64,000 nucleotides of DNA from contig CAWKLQ010000008.1 of the NCBI GenBank assembly GCA_963850525.1, positions 1,550,001 to 1,614,000 of the forward strand, written 5' to 3'. This stretch comes from JAEMQF01 sp963850525 (lineage in GTDB: Bacteria > Pseudomonadota > Gammaproteobacteria > Burkholderiales > Burkholderiaceae_C). Position numbers and translations under genes: made by a program. The notes below the pieces were generated by a model that was given only the letters and a program-made list of their open reading frames with translations, made no database searches and was not told the DNA's origin. This document shows positions 26,090 through 37,130 of the stretch, in pieces (position 1 is the stretch's first letter; every line of letters starts with the position of its first letter).

Positions 26090-26225
26090 TTTGCCTTTTT
26101 TTGGCAATGCCCCCTGTTCTAGGGGGGTAGCCGTCCCCGAATTCTCTGCGGACCGGTACCCCTTGAAACTGGGGGAGCCAACCACTTTTTCTGGGGGTAC
26201 GTCCCCCGGGGTCGATCCGCAGAGA
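26090..26225 (-). other. Highly structured leader upstream of peroxidase gene
   Basis: This 328-base gap between the TonB receptor and the peroxidase holds several hairpins in a row: TTGCC/GGCAA arms around a poly-A/T loop (26090-26106), CCCCCT/AGGGGG (about 26110-26126), CCCC/GGGG (about 26159-26175) and GGGGG/CCCCC (about 26193-26206). The last two lie inside a perfect 10-bp inverted repeat, TCTCTGCGGA at 26143-26152 and TCCGCAGAGA at 26216-26225. It does not match a riboswitch class I can name. The rest of the gap (to 26380) shows nothing clear. Confidence 0.5.
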
Positions 26226-26380
26226 GAAGCGAGGCTTCGGCCAACAGAGCGCGCTGGGTCCCCAGGAAATACAGGCCATCCGGGCGTCAACGGCAGGCGC
26301 CGCTCCGGTCGTCGGCACGAGGCAGGGGCAGCGCGCGCAGCGCTGTGGCGTGCTGAGGGAAACGCGCAGACGCGAGGCGT

Positions 26381-28684
26381 CTAGAGTTTGAACTCGAGAC
26401 GCAGCTGCACGTTCCGGTAGGTCGGCGCGACGGTCTGCGCCGACTCGCGCAGATTGGCCAGCGAATCGTCGACGCTCGATCCCGTGACGTAACGGCGCGG
26501 GTCGAGATTGCTCGCCGTCAGCCGAATCTGCAGCGTCGGGCTGACGGTCCACAAGGCATAGGCGTCGCCAACGACCTTGCCGCCCACGCTCGCGGTTTGC
26601 TCGACGCTGATGCGCGTCGTGTAGCCCGGCGTGAGGTTCACGCTGGCCCCGAGCGTCAGCGGTGTTCCCGGCAAACGATAGTCGGCGCCGAAGTTCGCGG
26701 TCCAGTCGGGTTGCTGGTCGATGCGATTGTTCGGGCCAGGAACGCCTTCGACTTGCGAGCGGAATACGCTGGCGTTGGCGCGCAAGTCGAGCTGCGGCGC
26801 GTCGGCGACGAGCGCACTCAGGCGGAATTTGGCTTCGAGTTCGAGGCCGCGGGTGACGGCATTGCCAATGTTTTGGGTGCGGGCGACGAAGCGCTGCTCT
26901 CCAGGCGCCCAGGAGGGAAACTCCGGCTGCGTCTGGCTGCGCATGTAGTTGCGAATGCGACGCTGAAAGACATTCGCGCTCAGCAGGCCGCTCGCCGGAA
27001 GATAGTGCTCGATGGCCACATCGATGCCGGTGGCCAGCTCGGGCTTGAGGTTGGGGTTCCCGGCACGGTCCGGATGGGTGGGGGTATTCGGTGTCCCCAG
27101 CGGATAGAGCCTGCTGATGTTGGGGCGCGCAATCAGGCTGCTCAGCGCAGGGGAGCGATAGCTGCGCGTCAGGCTCGCGCGCAGCTGGTCGCGCCCCGCG
27201 GGGTCGGGCTTCCACAGCAAGTGCAGCAAGGGGCTCCACACACGGCTCTGGTTTTCCACCGCGGGCTCGGTCGCTGTGGCACCGCCGCGTGTCGTGATGC
27301 CCTCCCAGCGCAGGCCGGCGTGCGCCGCCCACTGCGGCGACAGGCTCCACTCGTCTTGCGTGTAGAGTGCCAGGCGCAATGCGCGCGCCGCAAGGTCTTC
27401 GCCAAATTCGGCGAGCAGGGGCGAGCCGTCCGCCTGCGATGTGCGAGCTTCGACACGCCGATTCGATTCGATCTCGGCGCCGCCGACGACGGAATGCTCT
27501 CCGGCGCCGAGCAACTTCGTCAGCTTCGCGCTCAGACTCAGCGTGCGCTCGACGTTGTCGGTGTCATCGTCGAATCGATCCGGCGCAACGCCACCGGCCT
27601 CCACTCGCAAGCTGCGGCTTTGGAAGCGGGTCTGGCCGACACCCCCTCGCGCTTCGACTCGGCTGCCCTCCTCCAGACGCCGCATCCATTGGCCGTTCAG
27701 GCGCAGCAGGCTGAAGTGATTCGACGCGTCGGTGTGCGCAAAATCGTAGGGCAGTGGCGGCACCCCGAGGCTTTGAGCGAGCCCGGCGTCGCGCCGGGTG
27801 GTACCACGCGAATCGATGAGCAAGGGCATGAGCATCGCACTCTGCCCGGCGTCGCCGCGCCATTGCAGGCGTGCAGTCGCATGCACGCCATGGCGCGTTT
27901 CGCGCTCGGCGTTCGTCTCGGTCTGGGTCAGCAGCTCGGCCCCTGTGTCCAGCGCGCTCTGTTGGGTGGTCGTGACGCTGCTGCTCCGCCTGTCGTTGTG
28001 AAACAGGCTCAGCGAATAGTTGTAGCTCAAGCCCGCGGCGAGGGTGTCGTTGCGCGTCCAGGTCAAACCGGGTTGCAGCGCCCCGTTTTCCACCGCCGCC
28101 GCGACGCGCACGTCGTTCAGGCGCTTGCTGAAGCCTTCGCGCGTGATGATGTTGATGGTTCCGGCAATCGCGCGCGCACCGGTCTCAGCGGTGGGGGCGC
28201 GCTGGATTTCGATGCGCTCGATCTGCTCGGGGCTCAGCGAGTCGATCGAAAACCCGGGCGAGACGCGCTCGCCGTCGAGCAGGATTTGCGTATAGCCGCT
28301 GCCCAGACCGCGCAGGCGGATGTTGCCGCCGCGCCCCGGCCGACCCTGCATCGTCACGCCGGGCAGGCGCTTCAGCAGGTCACCCAACGTGCTGTCGCCG
28401 AAGCGCTCGATCTCGTCGCGGCCGATCGTGATCGTCGATGCGGTGGACTGGCGGCGCAGTTGCGTGTCGTTCAAGGTGTTGCCGCGCACCTCGACCGGCT
28501 CGAGCTGGGTTGGCTTGTCGCTGCGCGCAGCCGCCGGTACCGAGGCGGCAGGCGTGGGCGCTTCGGCGGCAGCGGCGGGCGGCGGCGCCTGCGCCGCCGC
28601 GTTCGGCGATGCGAGCGTCGTGGCGAGTGCGCCCAGGAAAATCAAAGCACGCCAGCGGCGGGCACGGGGAACGTCGATGCGCAT
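26381..28684 (-). CDS. TonB-dependent outer-membrane receptor
   Basis: This 767-aa receptor has a signal peptide (about 1-32) and an Ala/Pro-rich linker. The plug domain spans about 65-190, with QLEPVEVRGN, LGDLLKRLPGVTMQG, IRLRGLGSGYTQILLDGERV and IERIEIQRAPTAETG. A 22-strand-type barrel follows, ending with YRNVQLRLEFKL. It should take up a metal chelate or other large ligand with TonB energy; the ligand is not deducible. The start at 28684 gives the signal peptide directly. It is divergent from glnS and precedes the di-haem peroxidase gene after a structured leader, so iron or haem-related uptake would fit but is only context. The plug-proximal TITIGRDEIERFGDSTLGD is typical of the family. 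Confidence 0.88.
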   Translation of the reverse strand: MRIDVPRARRWRALIFLGALATTLASPNAAAQAPPPAAAAEAPTPAASVPAAARSDKPTQLEPVEVRGNTLNDTQLRRQSTASTITIGRDEIERFGDSTLGDLLKRLPGVTMQGRPGRGGNIRLRGLGSGYTQILLDGERVSPGFSIDSLSPEQIERIEIQRAPTAETGARAIAGTINIITREGFSKRLNDVRVAAAVENGALQPGLTWTRNDTLAAGLSYNYSLSLFHNDRRSSSVTTTQQSALDTGAELLTQTETNAERETRHGVHATARLQWRGDAGQSAMLMPLLIDSRGTTRRDAGLAQSLGVPPLPYDFAHTDASNHFSLLRLNGQWMRRLEEGSRVEARGGVGQTRFQSRSLRVEAGGVAPDRFDDDTDNVERTLSLSAKLTKLLGAGEHSVVGGAEIESNRRVEARTSQADGSPLLAEFGEDLAARALRLALYTQDEWSLSPQWAAHAGLRWEGITTRGGATATEPAVENQSRVWSPLLHLLWKPDPAGRDQLRASLTRSYRSPALSSLIARPNISRLYPLGTPNTPTHPDRAGNPNLKPELATGIDVAIEHYLPASGLLSANVFQRRIRNYMRSQTQPEFPSWAPGEQRFVARTQNIGNAVTRGLELEAKFRLSALVADAPQLDLRANASVFRSQVEGVPGPNNRIDQQPDWTANFGADYRLPGTPLTLGASVNLTPGYTTRISVEQTASVGGKVVGDAYALWTVSPTLQIRLTASNLDPRRYVTGSSVDDSLANLRESAQTVAPTYRNVQLRLEFKL

Positions 28685-28755
28685 GCTGGCGGCGATTATC
28701 GGGCAGGCTCCTAGAATCGAGCGCACCGCTCGCGCATCACACGACACCCGCATTC

Positions 28756-30831
<2,076 letters not shown>

Positions 30832-30901
30832 GTAGTCCGGCAAAGCCGGATCTACTCAAGAGACGGCTGGCCGGCCTGACGCTGCGGCGACCGCGCCGCG
30901 G

Positions 30902-32053
30902 CTACTGCACGCGGTGGGCGCGCAAGTGTTCGAGCTTGGCCGCGTAGCGCTCGCCGAGTTTGCGCGTCGGGCTGGTTTCTCGGGCTTTGGCCATGTGCTG
31001 CGCCGCCGCTTCGAACTGACCCAGGTCGAACAAGGCCACCGCGCGCCAGAAATGGAACTCGTGGTGGTAGGCATCGCGTTCGAGTTCCAGGGCAAACAAT
31101 TCGCTCGCGTTTTTCGAGTCACCGGCTTCGAGCGCCGCGCGGCCGAGGTTGTAGAAGTAAAAGGGCGGGTTCTTCTCGAGCTTCGCCAGCTGCGTCGCGA
31201 TGCGTGCCGCGTCTTGCGCGCGGCCCTGCGCCTGCAGCACACGCGTCAGGTTCGACAAGGCCTGCGCGTTGTCCGGCTCGGAGTGCAGGACATGCGCCAG
31301 CGCCCGTTCAGCCTGGGACAGGTCGCCATGGCGCAGGTAGATGACGGCCAGCGTATTGGCGCTGCGCAGAAAGTCCGGCGCCTGTGACAGCGCCTCGCGC
31401 GCCCACCAGTAGGCGTCGTCGAGCTGGCCGCGCGCCAACGACTCGGCAGCGCGGTTGTTCATGTACATCGCGATGATGGTTCGCTCCGATACGTCGCGCG
31501 TGCGATGCCCGCGCACGTCTTCGGGCGGCAGAAAGTCAATCGTGAGCAGATGGCTTGCGTCGAAGCCGACTCGCGCTTCGGTGGCGCGCTTGGCCAGGCT
31601 CAGGTTGACGTGGCTGCTGGCGAAGTAGAGGTCGCCTTCGCGGCTCCAGGTCGGATCGATCAGCACGCTTTGGTAACGCACCGGCATGCCCAGGTGCTTG
31701 GCAAACGCCGCCGTCATGATGACGAGCGACAAGCAGTTCCCGGCACGCGCGTCGAAAGCCTGCGCGGCGTTGCGCGTCACCGCCGAGTCGTATTCGAGCT
31801 TGAGCTGGCCGCGTGTGTACAAGGCGTCAACAAGCCCCTGCTGCATGCCGCGCATGCGCAGCAGCGGCGCCATGTCCTTGGCCGCATAGCTGCGCATCGA
31901 GTCGCTGAGGGCGAACACGTCGTCGGCGTGGATGCGCTGCGACGGCGCGGCGAACAGCGCGTCGGCAAGCAGGTGGTCGGGACGCGGCGAGAGCGGCGCG
32001 GCAGCACAAGCGCAGAGGACAATGGACAAGGCCAAACACATCGCGGACTTCAC
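30902..32053 (-). CDS. TPR lipoprotein with transglutaminase-like domain
   Basis: This 383-aa exported protein has a lipobox near residues 11-17 (IVLCAC). Residues 80-180 resemble a transglutaminase-like fold (AGNCLSLVIMTAAFAKHLGMPVRYQSVLI, with the Cys of the usual Cys-His-Asp triad). Residues 205-370 form tetratricopeptide repeats (LDDAYWWAREALSQAPDFLRSANTLAVIY ... DLSQAERALAHVLHSEPDNAQALSNL ...). The start is GTG with GGAGGA eight bases upstream, preferred over an internal ATG four codons later. Such proteins may process or scaffold envelope components; the partner is not known. The gene is convergent with glnS and follows the copper-module genes on the same strand, separated from them by about 170 bases. 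Confidence 0.8.
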   Translation of the reverse strand: MKSAMCLALSIVLCACAAAPLSPRPDHLLADALFAAPSQRIHADDVFALSDSMRSYAAKDMAPLLRMRGMQQGLVDALYTRGQLKLEYDSAVTRNAAQAFDARAGNCLSLVIMTAAFAKHLGMPVRYQSVLIDPTWSREGDLYFASSHVNLSLAKRATEARVGFDASHLLTIDFLPPEDVRGHRTRDVSERTIIAMYMNNRAAESLARGQLDDAYWWAREALSQAPDFLRSANTLAVIYLRHGDLSQAERALAHVLHSEPDNAQALSNLTRVLQAQGRAQDAARIATQLAKLEKNPPFYFYNLGRAALEAGDSKNASELFALELERDAYHHEFHFWRAVALFDLGQFEAAAQHMAKARETSPTRKLGERYAAKLEHLRAHRVQ

Positions 32054-32226
32054 GGCGGGGTTCCTCCGTCAACGCGACCCGCGGCGAGGGCTCGGGAATC
32101 CGGCGCTCTGCAGAATGCGCGAGCCCCATCGTAGTCCGTATCGACCGGGCTTGCCGAAACAATCACGGCACAGCGCGTGCCGGCGCCGGGCGCCCTCCCT
32201 GAAGAGCTCGATGCGCTGCGCTTGGA

Positions 32227-33180
32227 CTAAGGGGCCGCAACCGCGCCGACCCTGGCGACGCTGGCCGGGGCCGCCGGACTCGCCGTCGCAAGATACGTCA
32301 GCAACACGCCCATCTCTTCACGGTTCAGGCCTTGGCTGGGCATGCGGATCTTGAAGCGCTTCATGAGCTCGAGTGCGGCGGGGTCGCCCGCGCTGCGCAT
32401 CTTCTGCGGGTTGCTCACGTAGCCTGCCACCCAGGCACGGTCGCGCCTGGCGGTCAGGCCCTGCAGATCGGGCCCCACCTTGTCGCCTTTGCCCAGGGTG
32501 TGGCAGCCTTCGCAGCGCGACTGGAACAGATACTGACCCGCATCGACCACGACAGGCTTGATGTCGGCGTAACTCGGGCCGGCCTTGCCGTCGCCCAGGC
32601 CCAGAAAATTCACCATCGTCGCGGCGAGGAACTGCGGGTTGTCGACCGCCGAGTTGCGCATCCACTGACCCGAAGCCACTTCGCCGACCATCAGGCTGGC
32701 GGTGTGCCCGTCCTTGTTGTCCCGGTCGCTCAGGCGCGACAGGCCGAGCTTCTTCGTGATCAACTTGATGTCCTCATCATTGCCGGTGAGGAACTCCCAG
32801 CCCGGCTCGCCCGCGCCGAACTTGCCGGCGTACTCTTTCAGGACCTCCGGGCGATCCCACGGGTCGATGCTGATCGAGTAGAAAAAGATGTCCTTGCCCA
32901 CCCGGTCGCCCAGCGCCTTGCGCAGTTCGACCATGCGCGCCGTGATCAGCGGGCACTCGGCACTGCAACTGGTGTACATCACCGCGACCGCGACCTTCTT
33001 GCCCTTCAGCAAGTCGTCGTAGAAGCGCACTTTCTTGCCGTTGTGCGTCGTCAGTTCGACGTTCGGGAAGTAGTCCGCGCCCCAGCCCGCGGCGCGCGCC
33101 GGCTGACTCAGCAGCGCGCACGCGACGAGTGCCCACAGCGCACAGACCATCAGTGCATTCACGGAACGATCAGTTCGCAT
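32227..33180 (-). CDS. SCO copper chaperone fused to cytochrome c
   Basis: This 317-aa exported protein (signal peptide about 1-31) joins two domains. The SCO part has Cys72 and Cys76 in TSCSAECP, SISIDPWDRPEVL and His159 in DGHTASLMV. The C-terminal cytochrome c part has CEGCH at 223-227 and a likely axial Met in KIRMPSQGL (about 293). Such fusions tie copper delivery or thiol chemistry to electron transfer. The ATG at 33180 overlaps the end of the preceding gene by 11 bases; the longer in-frame start adds residues inside that gene. It is the last gene of the three-gene unit beginning with the Tat-exported MCO, so maturation of that oxidase is the likely role. Confidence 0.87.
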   Translation of the reverse strand: MRTDRSVNALMVCALWALVACALLSQPARAAGWGADYFPNVELTTHNGKKVRFYDDLLKGKKVAVAVMYTSCSAECPLITARMVELRKALGDRVGKDIFFYSISIDPWDRPEVLKEYAGKFGAGEPGWEFLTGNDEDIKLITKKLGLSRLSDRDNKDGHTASLMVGEVASGQWMRNSAVDNPQFLAATMVNFLGLGDGKAGPSYADIKPVVVDAGQYLFQSRCEGCHTLGKGDKVGPDLQGLTARRDRAWVAGYVSNPQKMRSAGDPAALELMKRFKIRMPSQGLNREEMGVLLTYLATASPAAPASVARVGAVAAP

Positions 33181-33655
33181 TGAGATCCAGCCCTGAAACC
33201 CGACCCGTGCCGCTGATGACGGCGCCGTTGCGGGCATCGAACCTCAGCGTCAACGCCAGATTTCCGGCGCGCGCCACCAGATGCCCCTTGCGGCTTTCCG
33301 GTTGAAATGGAAACGTCAGCTCGATCACTTCGTTGGCGTCGACCTCGGTGCTGTTCACGAACTCGGCGGTGCTGACGTACTTCGCCCCCGAGGTCAAGCC
33401 CTTGCCGATCAAGTCGACCAGATCGATCGCCAGGTGCACTGTCGGCGGCTTGCCGAAGTCCGGGTCGGTGACCAGGTGACTGCGAATCTGCACCTTGCCG
33501 CTGAATGCCACGACTTCGGGCGCGCCGCCCACGCTGCCCGACACCACCACCGTGGCCGATCGGGCCGAGCCTGTGGCGGCGTCCGCCACCTGACCCACGA
33601 GCAGGCACAGCGCTGCCGCCAGGGCACGCACTCGCAACCTGGTGACGGCCTGCAT
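33170..33655 (-). CDS. Small secreted beta-rich protein in MCO operon
   Basis: I do not recognise a family. The 161-aa product has a signal peptide (about 1-26) and a beta-sandwich-like mature part: SATVVVSGSVGGAPEVVAFSGKVQIRS, IDLVDLIGKGLTSGAKY, VIELTFPFQPESRKG and LALTLRFDARNG, ending ISGTGRVSGLDLNAN. It contains no Cys and no His-rich metal site, so it is unlikely to be a redox protein. It lies two bases after the MCO stop and overlaps the SCO-cytochrome start, so all three are probably one transcript. A role as folding or anchoring partner of the oxidase is only a guess from the operon. Confidence 0.8.
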   Translation of the reverse strand: MQAVTRLRVRALAAALCLLVGQVADAATGSARSATVVVSGSVGGAPEVVAFSGKVQIRSHLVTDPDFGKPPTVHLAIDLVDLIGKGLTSGAKYVSTAEFVNSTEVDANEVIELTFPFQPESRKGHLVARAGNLALTLRFDARNGAVISGTGRVSGLDLNAN

Positions 33656-33657
33656 CG

Positions 33658-35904
33658 TCAGGCGCCTTTCGACTGCGTCGAGTCGCGGAACGTGACGCCG
33701 TTGGGCGTCGAAATCGGCGTCGGCAGGGGTTTGAGCTGCGGAACTCCTGAGTTGTCGATCTCCCAGCGCAGCAGCATCGCGTTGTCTTCATGGACCGTGT
33801 TGTGGCAGTGCTCCATGAACATGCCGCCCCAATCGCGGAACTGCAGCGTGACCGTGACACTGCCGCCCGGGCGCAGGCGGTAGACGTCTTTGCGTCCCTT
33901 CTCCCACGCCGGAACGTTGGCCGCCGAGCCGTTGCGCGCGAGGATCTGGCCCTCCTCGAAGTGAATGTGGATCGGGTGGTCCCAACCGCCGCCACCGTTC
34001 TTCAGGATCCAGACCTCGCGCGTATTCATCTTGGGCCGCAACGATGCCTTGCCGAAGTCGGCTGCGAGCATGTCGCCGCCGTCGACCTTTTGGCCCCACT
34101 GCCCGCCGAACGACGTGGCCAAATCGGTGCCGGCGTTCTTCGCACCCTTGCCGAATTCGATGACGCGGGTCCGCGCCACCGGGATCTTGCTCAGGTCGGG
34201 GTTGGGGATCAACGTGGCGGGGACTCGGCTGGTGTCGGGCGCGGTTCTGGCCTTGACGCGGAATTCGAGGAACTTGCCCACGCATGGGTCTTCTGACTTG
34301 CCCGACAGCGCCTCGGACAGGCTGCGCACCTTGTTCACCAGCAGGCCTTTTTCGTCTTGCTCGGCCAGGTTCACCATCCAGACCTTGGCGCCCGGTTGAT
34401 AGCGCGAGAAGTCGATGACGATGTCGTAACGCTCGGCGATTCCCTGCTCGTCGAGCTGGGTCAGCACCACCGGCTTGGGCAGCAGATTGCCGTCGTTGCC
34501 GATCTGGATCATCGGCGAACCGTCGCTGAGCGCGACCTTGAAGAAGCGCGAGACGCTGCCATTGAGGATGCGGAAACGGTACTTGCGAGCCTCAACTTCG
34601 AAGAACGGCTTGTGCAGCAGGTTGACCATCATCCGGTCGCCGACAAAACCATCGAAATTGAAGATGTCGAAGTGCAGCTGTCCGTCGGTGCCCCAAGCCT
34701 TGTCGGACAGCAACAGGTTCACGTCGTAGTCGAGGTTGCCCCAGTCCTTGGCCCGGCCGCTGGGAAGGCAAAGATTCACGCTCGTTCCGCCGGGCCCGAG
34801 CGCGTCGGGGATCTCGCTGCCTCGATCGATGGAACTGTAGATGTTCATCATCGCCGCGTTGCCCTTGTAGACGTTTTGCGACGTGAAGCTGAACATGTGG
34901 TCGTGAAACCAATGCGTGCTCATCGTCTCGCGATAGTCACCGGGCAGGTTGATGATGCCGCCGTTGCCATCCGGCGTGCCGCAGCGCGGATCCGTCGCGC
35001 CGGTGTTCATGGTGCGAAAACCGGCGTGCACGAGCGGCCAGTGATAGTCGTAGAACTGCCCGGGGTGGAAGAACGCGCCGGTGAAGCCGTCGTTCTCCGC
35101 GCCGTGGTGGCCGTTGTGCTCGTGGGTGCTGATCGTGTGAATGCCAAAGCCGCCGTTGTGCGAGCGGTCTGCCGGCAACTTGTTGTGGTGGCGGAACAGG
35201 ATCGGCTCGCCATACTTGGCCAGCACCAGTTTGGGCGGCAGCGTGCCGTTGAAGGTCCAGACCGAGGAGTCGTTCTGGTCCGGCATGCCCGGCGCAAAGC
35301 ACTTGGGCGAATTGAAGCGCGTGGCGTCGATGCCGCAGTTCAGGCTAGAACCCACTTCCGGGTTGTAGATCGTCGTGCTGTCCATGCCGTACTGGCACAT
35401 CTCGATGGCCTTTTGCGGATAGTGCGTATCCCAGCCTTGGTGTGCCCACGCTTCGCCGCCCGGGCGCCCTTCGATCGGGCCCCAGCCCGTGCCGACCCCG
35501 GCACGCACCGGAATGGGTGTCTCATTGGCCATGCGCGTGGGCATCAGCGGCTGGCCCCAGCCGTCGCGGCTGTTGCCGTGGTCGACCGAGCCGTCGGTCA
35601 GCGCCGAGATCGGCTTGCGCGGAATCACGTCAAAACGCGCCATGGGCTGCGTGAAGGGAACGCAGCCAAACGTCGGGCTTGACGGTGTGCCCGTGAACGA
35701 CCCTGCGTGAGCACTCTTGACGAAGGGGCTGAAGCCGTTTTTCGCCAGCAGGCCCCCGCCCGCGGTGAAGACGCCCCACTTGAAGAGGTCGCGGCGTGAC
35801 ACTTGACCCAGCGTCAGCGCCTTGATCACTTCCTGGCGATTGCGGCGCGCGTTCTCGGCCTCGCGAAGTCTTTGCTTTGATGATTTGCCGTCGAGAAAAA
35901 ACAT
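33658..35904 (-). CDS. Tat-exported CotA-like multicopper oxidase
   Basis: This 748-aa enzyme has all four copper motifs: THEHNGHHG (260-268), HWFHDH (331-336), HPIHIHF (about 641-647) and EHCHNTVHEDNAM (about 695-707). It therefore has a type 1 and a full trinuclear copper site in one chain. The N-terminus carries a twin-Arg signal (SRRDLFKWG at 36-44 with a hydrophobic stretch to about 66) after an unusually long 35-residue leader. GGAGG precedes the ATG by seven bases. Large CotA/bilirubin-oxidase-like enzymes of this type oxidise phenolics or metals such as Mn(II). The gene heads an operon with a small secreted protein and a SCO-cytochrome c fusion. An 11-bp-spaced repeat lies about 120 bases upstream. 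Confidence 0.9.
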   Translation of the reverse strand: MFFLDGKSSKQRLREAENARRNRQEVIKALTLGQVSRRDLFKWGVFTAGGGLLAKNGFSPFVKSAHAGSFTGTPSSPTFGCVPFTQPMARFDVIPRKPISALTDGSVDHGNSRDGWGQPLMPTRMANETPIPVRAGVGTGWGPIEGRPGGEAWAHQGWDTHYPQKAIEMCQYGMDSTTIYNPEVGSSLNCGIDATRFNSPKCFAPGMPDQNDSSVWTFNGTLPPKLVLAKYGEPILFRHHNKLPADRSHNGGFGIHTISTHEHNGHHGAENDGFTGAFFHPGQFYDYHWPLVHAGFRTMNTGATDPRCGTPDGNGGIINLPGDYRETMSTHWFHDHMFSFTSQNVYKGNAAMMNIYSSIDRGSEIPDALGPGGTSVNLCLPSGRAKDWGNLDYDVNLLLSDKAWGTDGQLHFDIFNFDGFVGDRMMVNLLHKPFFEVEARKYRFRILNGSVSRFFKVALSDGSPMIQIGNDGNLLPKPVVLTQLDEQGIAERYDIVIDFSRYQPGAKVWMVNLAEQDEKGLLVNKVRSLSEALSGKSEDPCVGKFLEFRVKARTAPDTSRVPATLIPNPDLSKIPVARTRVIEFGKGAKNAGTDLATSFGGQWGQKVDGGDMLAADFGKASLRPKMNTREVWILKNGGGGWDHPIHIHFEEGQILARNGSAANVPAWEKGRKDVYRLRPGGSVTVTLQFRDWGGMFMEHCHNTVHEDNAMLLRWEIDNSGVPQLKPLPTPISTPNGVTFRDSTQSKGA

Positions 35905-36022
35905 TGAAATACCTCCAGCAGATTGCGTTTTTCGTTGTTGCGCAGCCCGGGTCCCATTCCTTTAAGATGGGCCTCGCCCCCGCTCTTGATTCTTTGAAAC
36001 CTCGGTCGTGTGCAGTTCTTTT

Positions 36023-36039
36023 ATTAACCGGGACTTAAC
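36023..36039. promoter_or_regulatory. PmrA/QseB-like direct repeat in MCO/M23 divergent region
   Basis: ATTAAC-N5-CTTAAC gives half-sites 11 bp apart, close to the PmrA/QseB consensus. It lies in the 296-base region between the divergent MCO operon and the M23 peptidase gene. The rest of this region is unusually AT-rich for the window (35990-36060) and probably holds the MCO promoter, but I could not fix convincing -35 and -10 boxes. Confidence 0.45.
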
Positions 36040-36200
36040 ACGCCTACCACAAGTTGTTTACTTTGCGGTACCCCTAATTTCGGCGAAAGCCCGTGCGCCT
36101 GCCATCCCTAGTACAAGGGTGCCCGGCGTTTGATACACGCTCGGTTGCGGGTCGTATCTCCCCCTGGGGACACCTCCTGCGCATCGAACACAATTCGCGC

Positions 36201-37115
36201 ATGCGCGCCAATCAATCCAAAACAGCACCCGCAGACGCCTCGTACCGCGCGCGCGTGCGACGCGGCGCGGGCCTGGTCTGGCTGCTTTGCGCTGCGGCCG
36301 GTTCACTCGCGTCAGCCCAGGTCTTGACGCGCCCGGTGCCGGGCGGGGTGATCGCACTGGAACTCGGGTCTGCGCCTGAGCGCCCCTCAGTCACGTACGG
36401 CAATGTGCCTGCGCTCGTGGTGGGTGACGCCAATGCGTGGCGCGCCGTGATCGGCCTGGCTTTGAACACCCCGGTGGGGCCAGCCGCCGTGAACGTGGTC
36501 GACAGGCCGCAGGGCGTGGCCCGGCGCGTCAGCTTCGAAGTGCGGCCGGCGACTTACGCCGAGCAACACCTCAAGGTCGCCCCCGGCCAAGTCGACCTGT
36601 CAAAGGCCGACCTGGCCCGCTACGAGCGCGAGCGAGCCCATCAAGCGCTGACGATCGCGACATTCAGCGACGTGGTTCCCGAGACGTTGAACATGCGGCC
36701 TCCCGTGGCCGGGCCGCGCTCCAGCTCATTCGGCCTGCGCCGCGTGTTCAACGGCCAGTCGCGCAACCCGCACAGCGGCATGGACATCGCTGCGCCGGTG
36801 GGCACTCCGGTGTTCGCGCCCCTGGCCGGCACGGTGATCGACGTGGGCGACTACTTCTTCAACGGCAAGACGGTCTGGCTCGACCACGGCTCGGGCCTGC
36901 TGACGATGGTTTGCCATCTGAGTGCCGTGCACGTCAAGGCGGGCGAGCGGCTCGCCGCGGGCGGATTGCTGGGCGAGGTCGGCGCGACCGGGCGCGTCAC
37001 CGGCCCGCACCTGCATTGGTCAGTGAGCCTGAACCGCGCGATGGTCGACCCGGGGCTGTTTCTCGCAGCGCAGCAGCCCGAACCCTCCGAGCGCGAAACG
37101 CCAACAAAACGCTGA
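36201..37115 (+). CDS. M23-family metallopeptidase (LytM domain)
   Basis: This 304-aa exported protein (signal peptide to about residue 40, SLASA|Q) has an N-terminal beta domain (about 41-115). A C-terminal M23/LytM domain follows with the zinc motif HSGMD (His191, Asp195), His239 in MVCHLSAVH and HLHW (270-273). All metal and catalytic residues are present, so it should cleave peptidoglycan cross-bridges or act in cell-wall remodelling in the periplasm. The ATG at 36201 was chosen because the signal peptide follows directly; the longer frame runs into the promoter region. It is divergent from the MCO operon and convergent with the next gene. Nothing links it functionally to the oxidase. Confidence 0.9.
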   Translation: MRANQSKTAPADASYRARVRRGAGLVWLLCAAAGSLASAQVLTRPVPGGVIALELGSAPERPSVTYGNVPALVVGDANAWRAVIGLALNTPVGPAAVNVVDRPQGVARRVSFEVRPATYAEQHLKVAPGQVDLSKADLARYERERAHQALTIATFSDVVPETLNMRPPVAGPRSSSFGLRRVFNGQSRNPHSGMDIAAPVGTPVFAPLAGTVIDVGDYFFNGKTVWLDHGSGLLTMVCHLSAVHVKAGERLAAGGLLGEVGATGRVTGPHLHWSVSLNRAMVDPGLFLAAQQPEPSERETPTKR

Positions 37116-37130
37116 AGGGGACGCGTCCCC

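Noticed and set aside
33658..35904. The Tat MCO as part of the split oxidase system
   Set aside because: It carries all four copper motifs in one chain and has its own operon, so it does not need the split chains.
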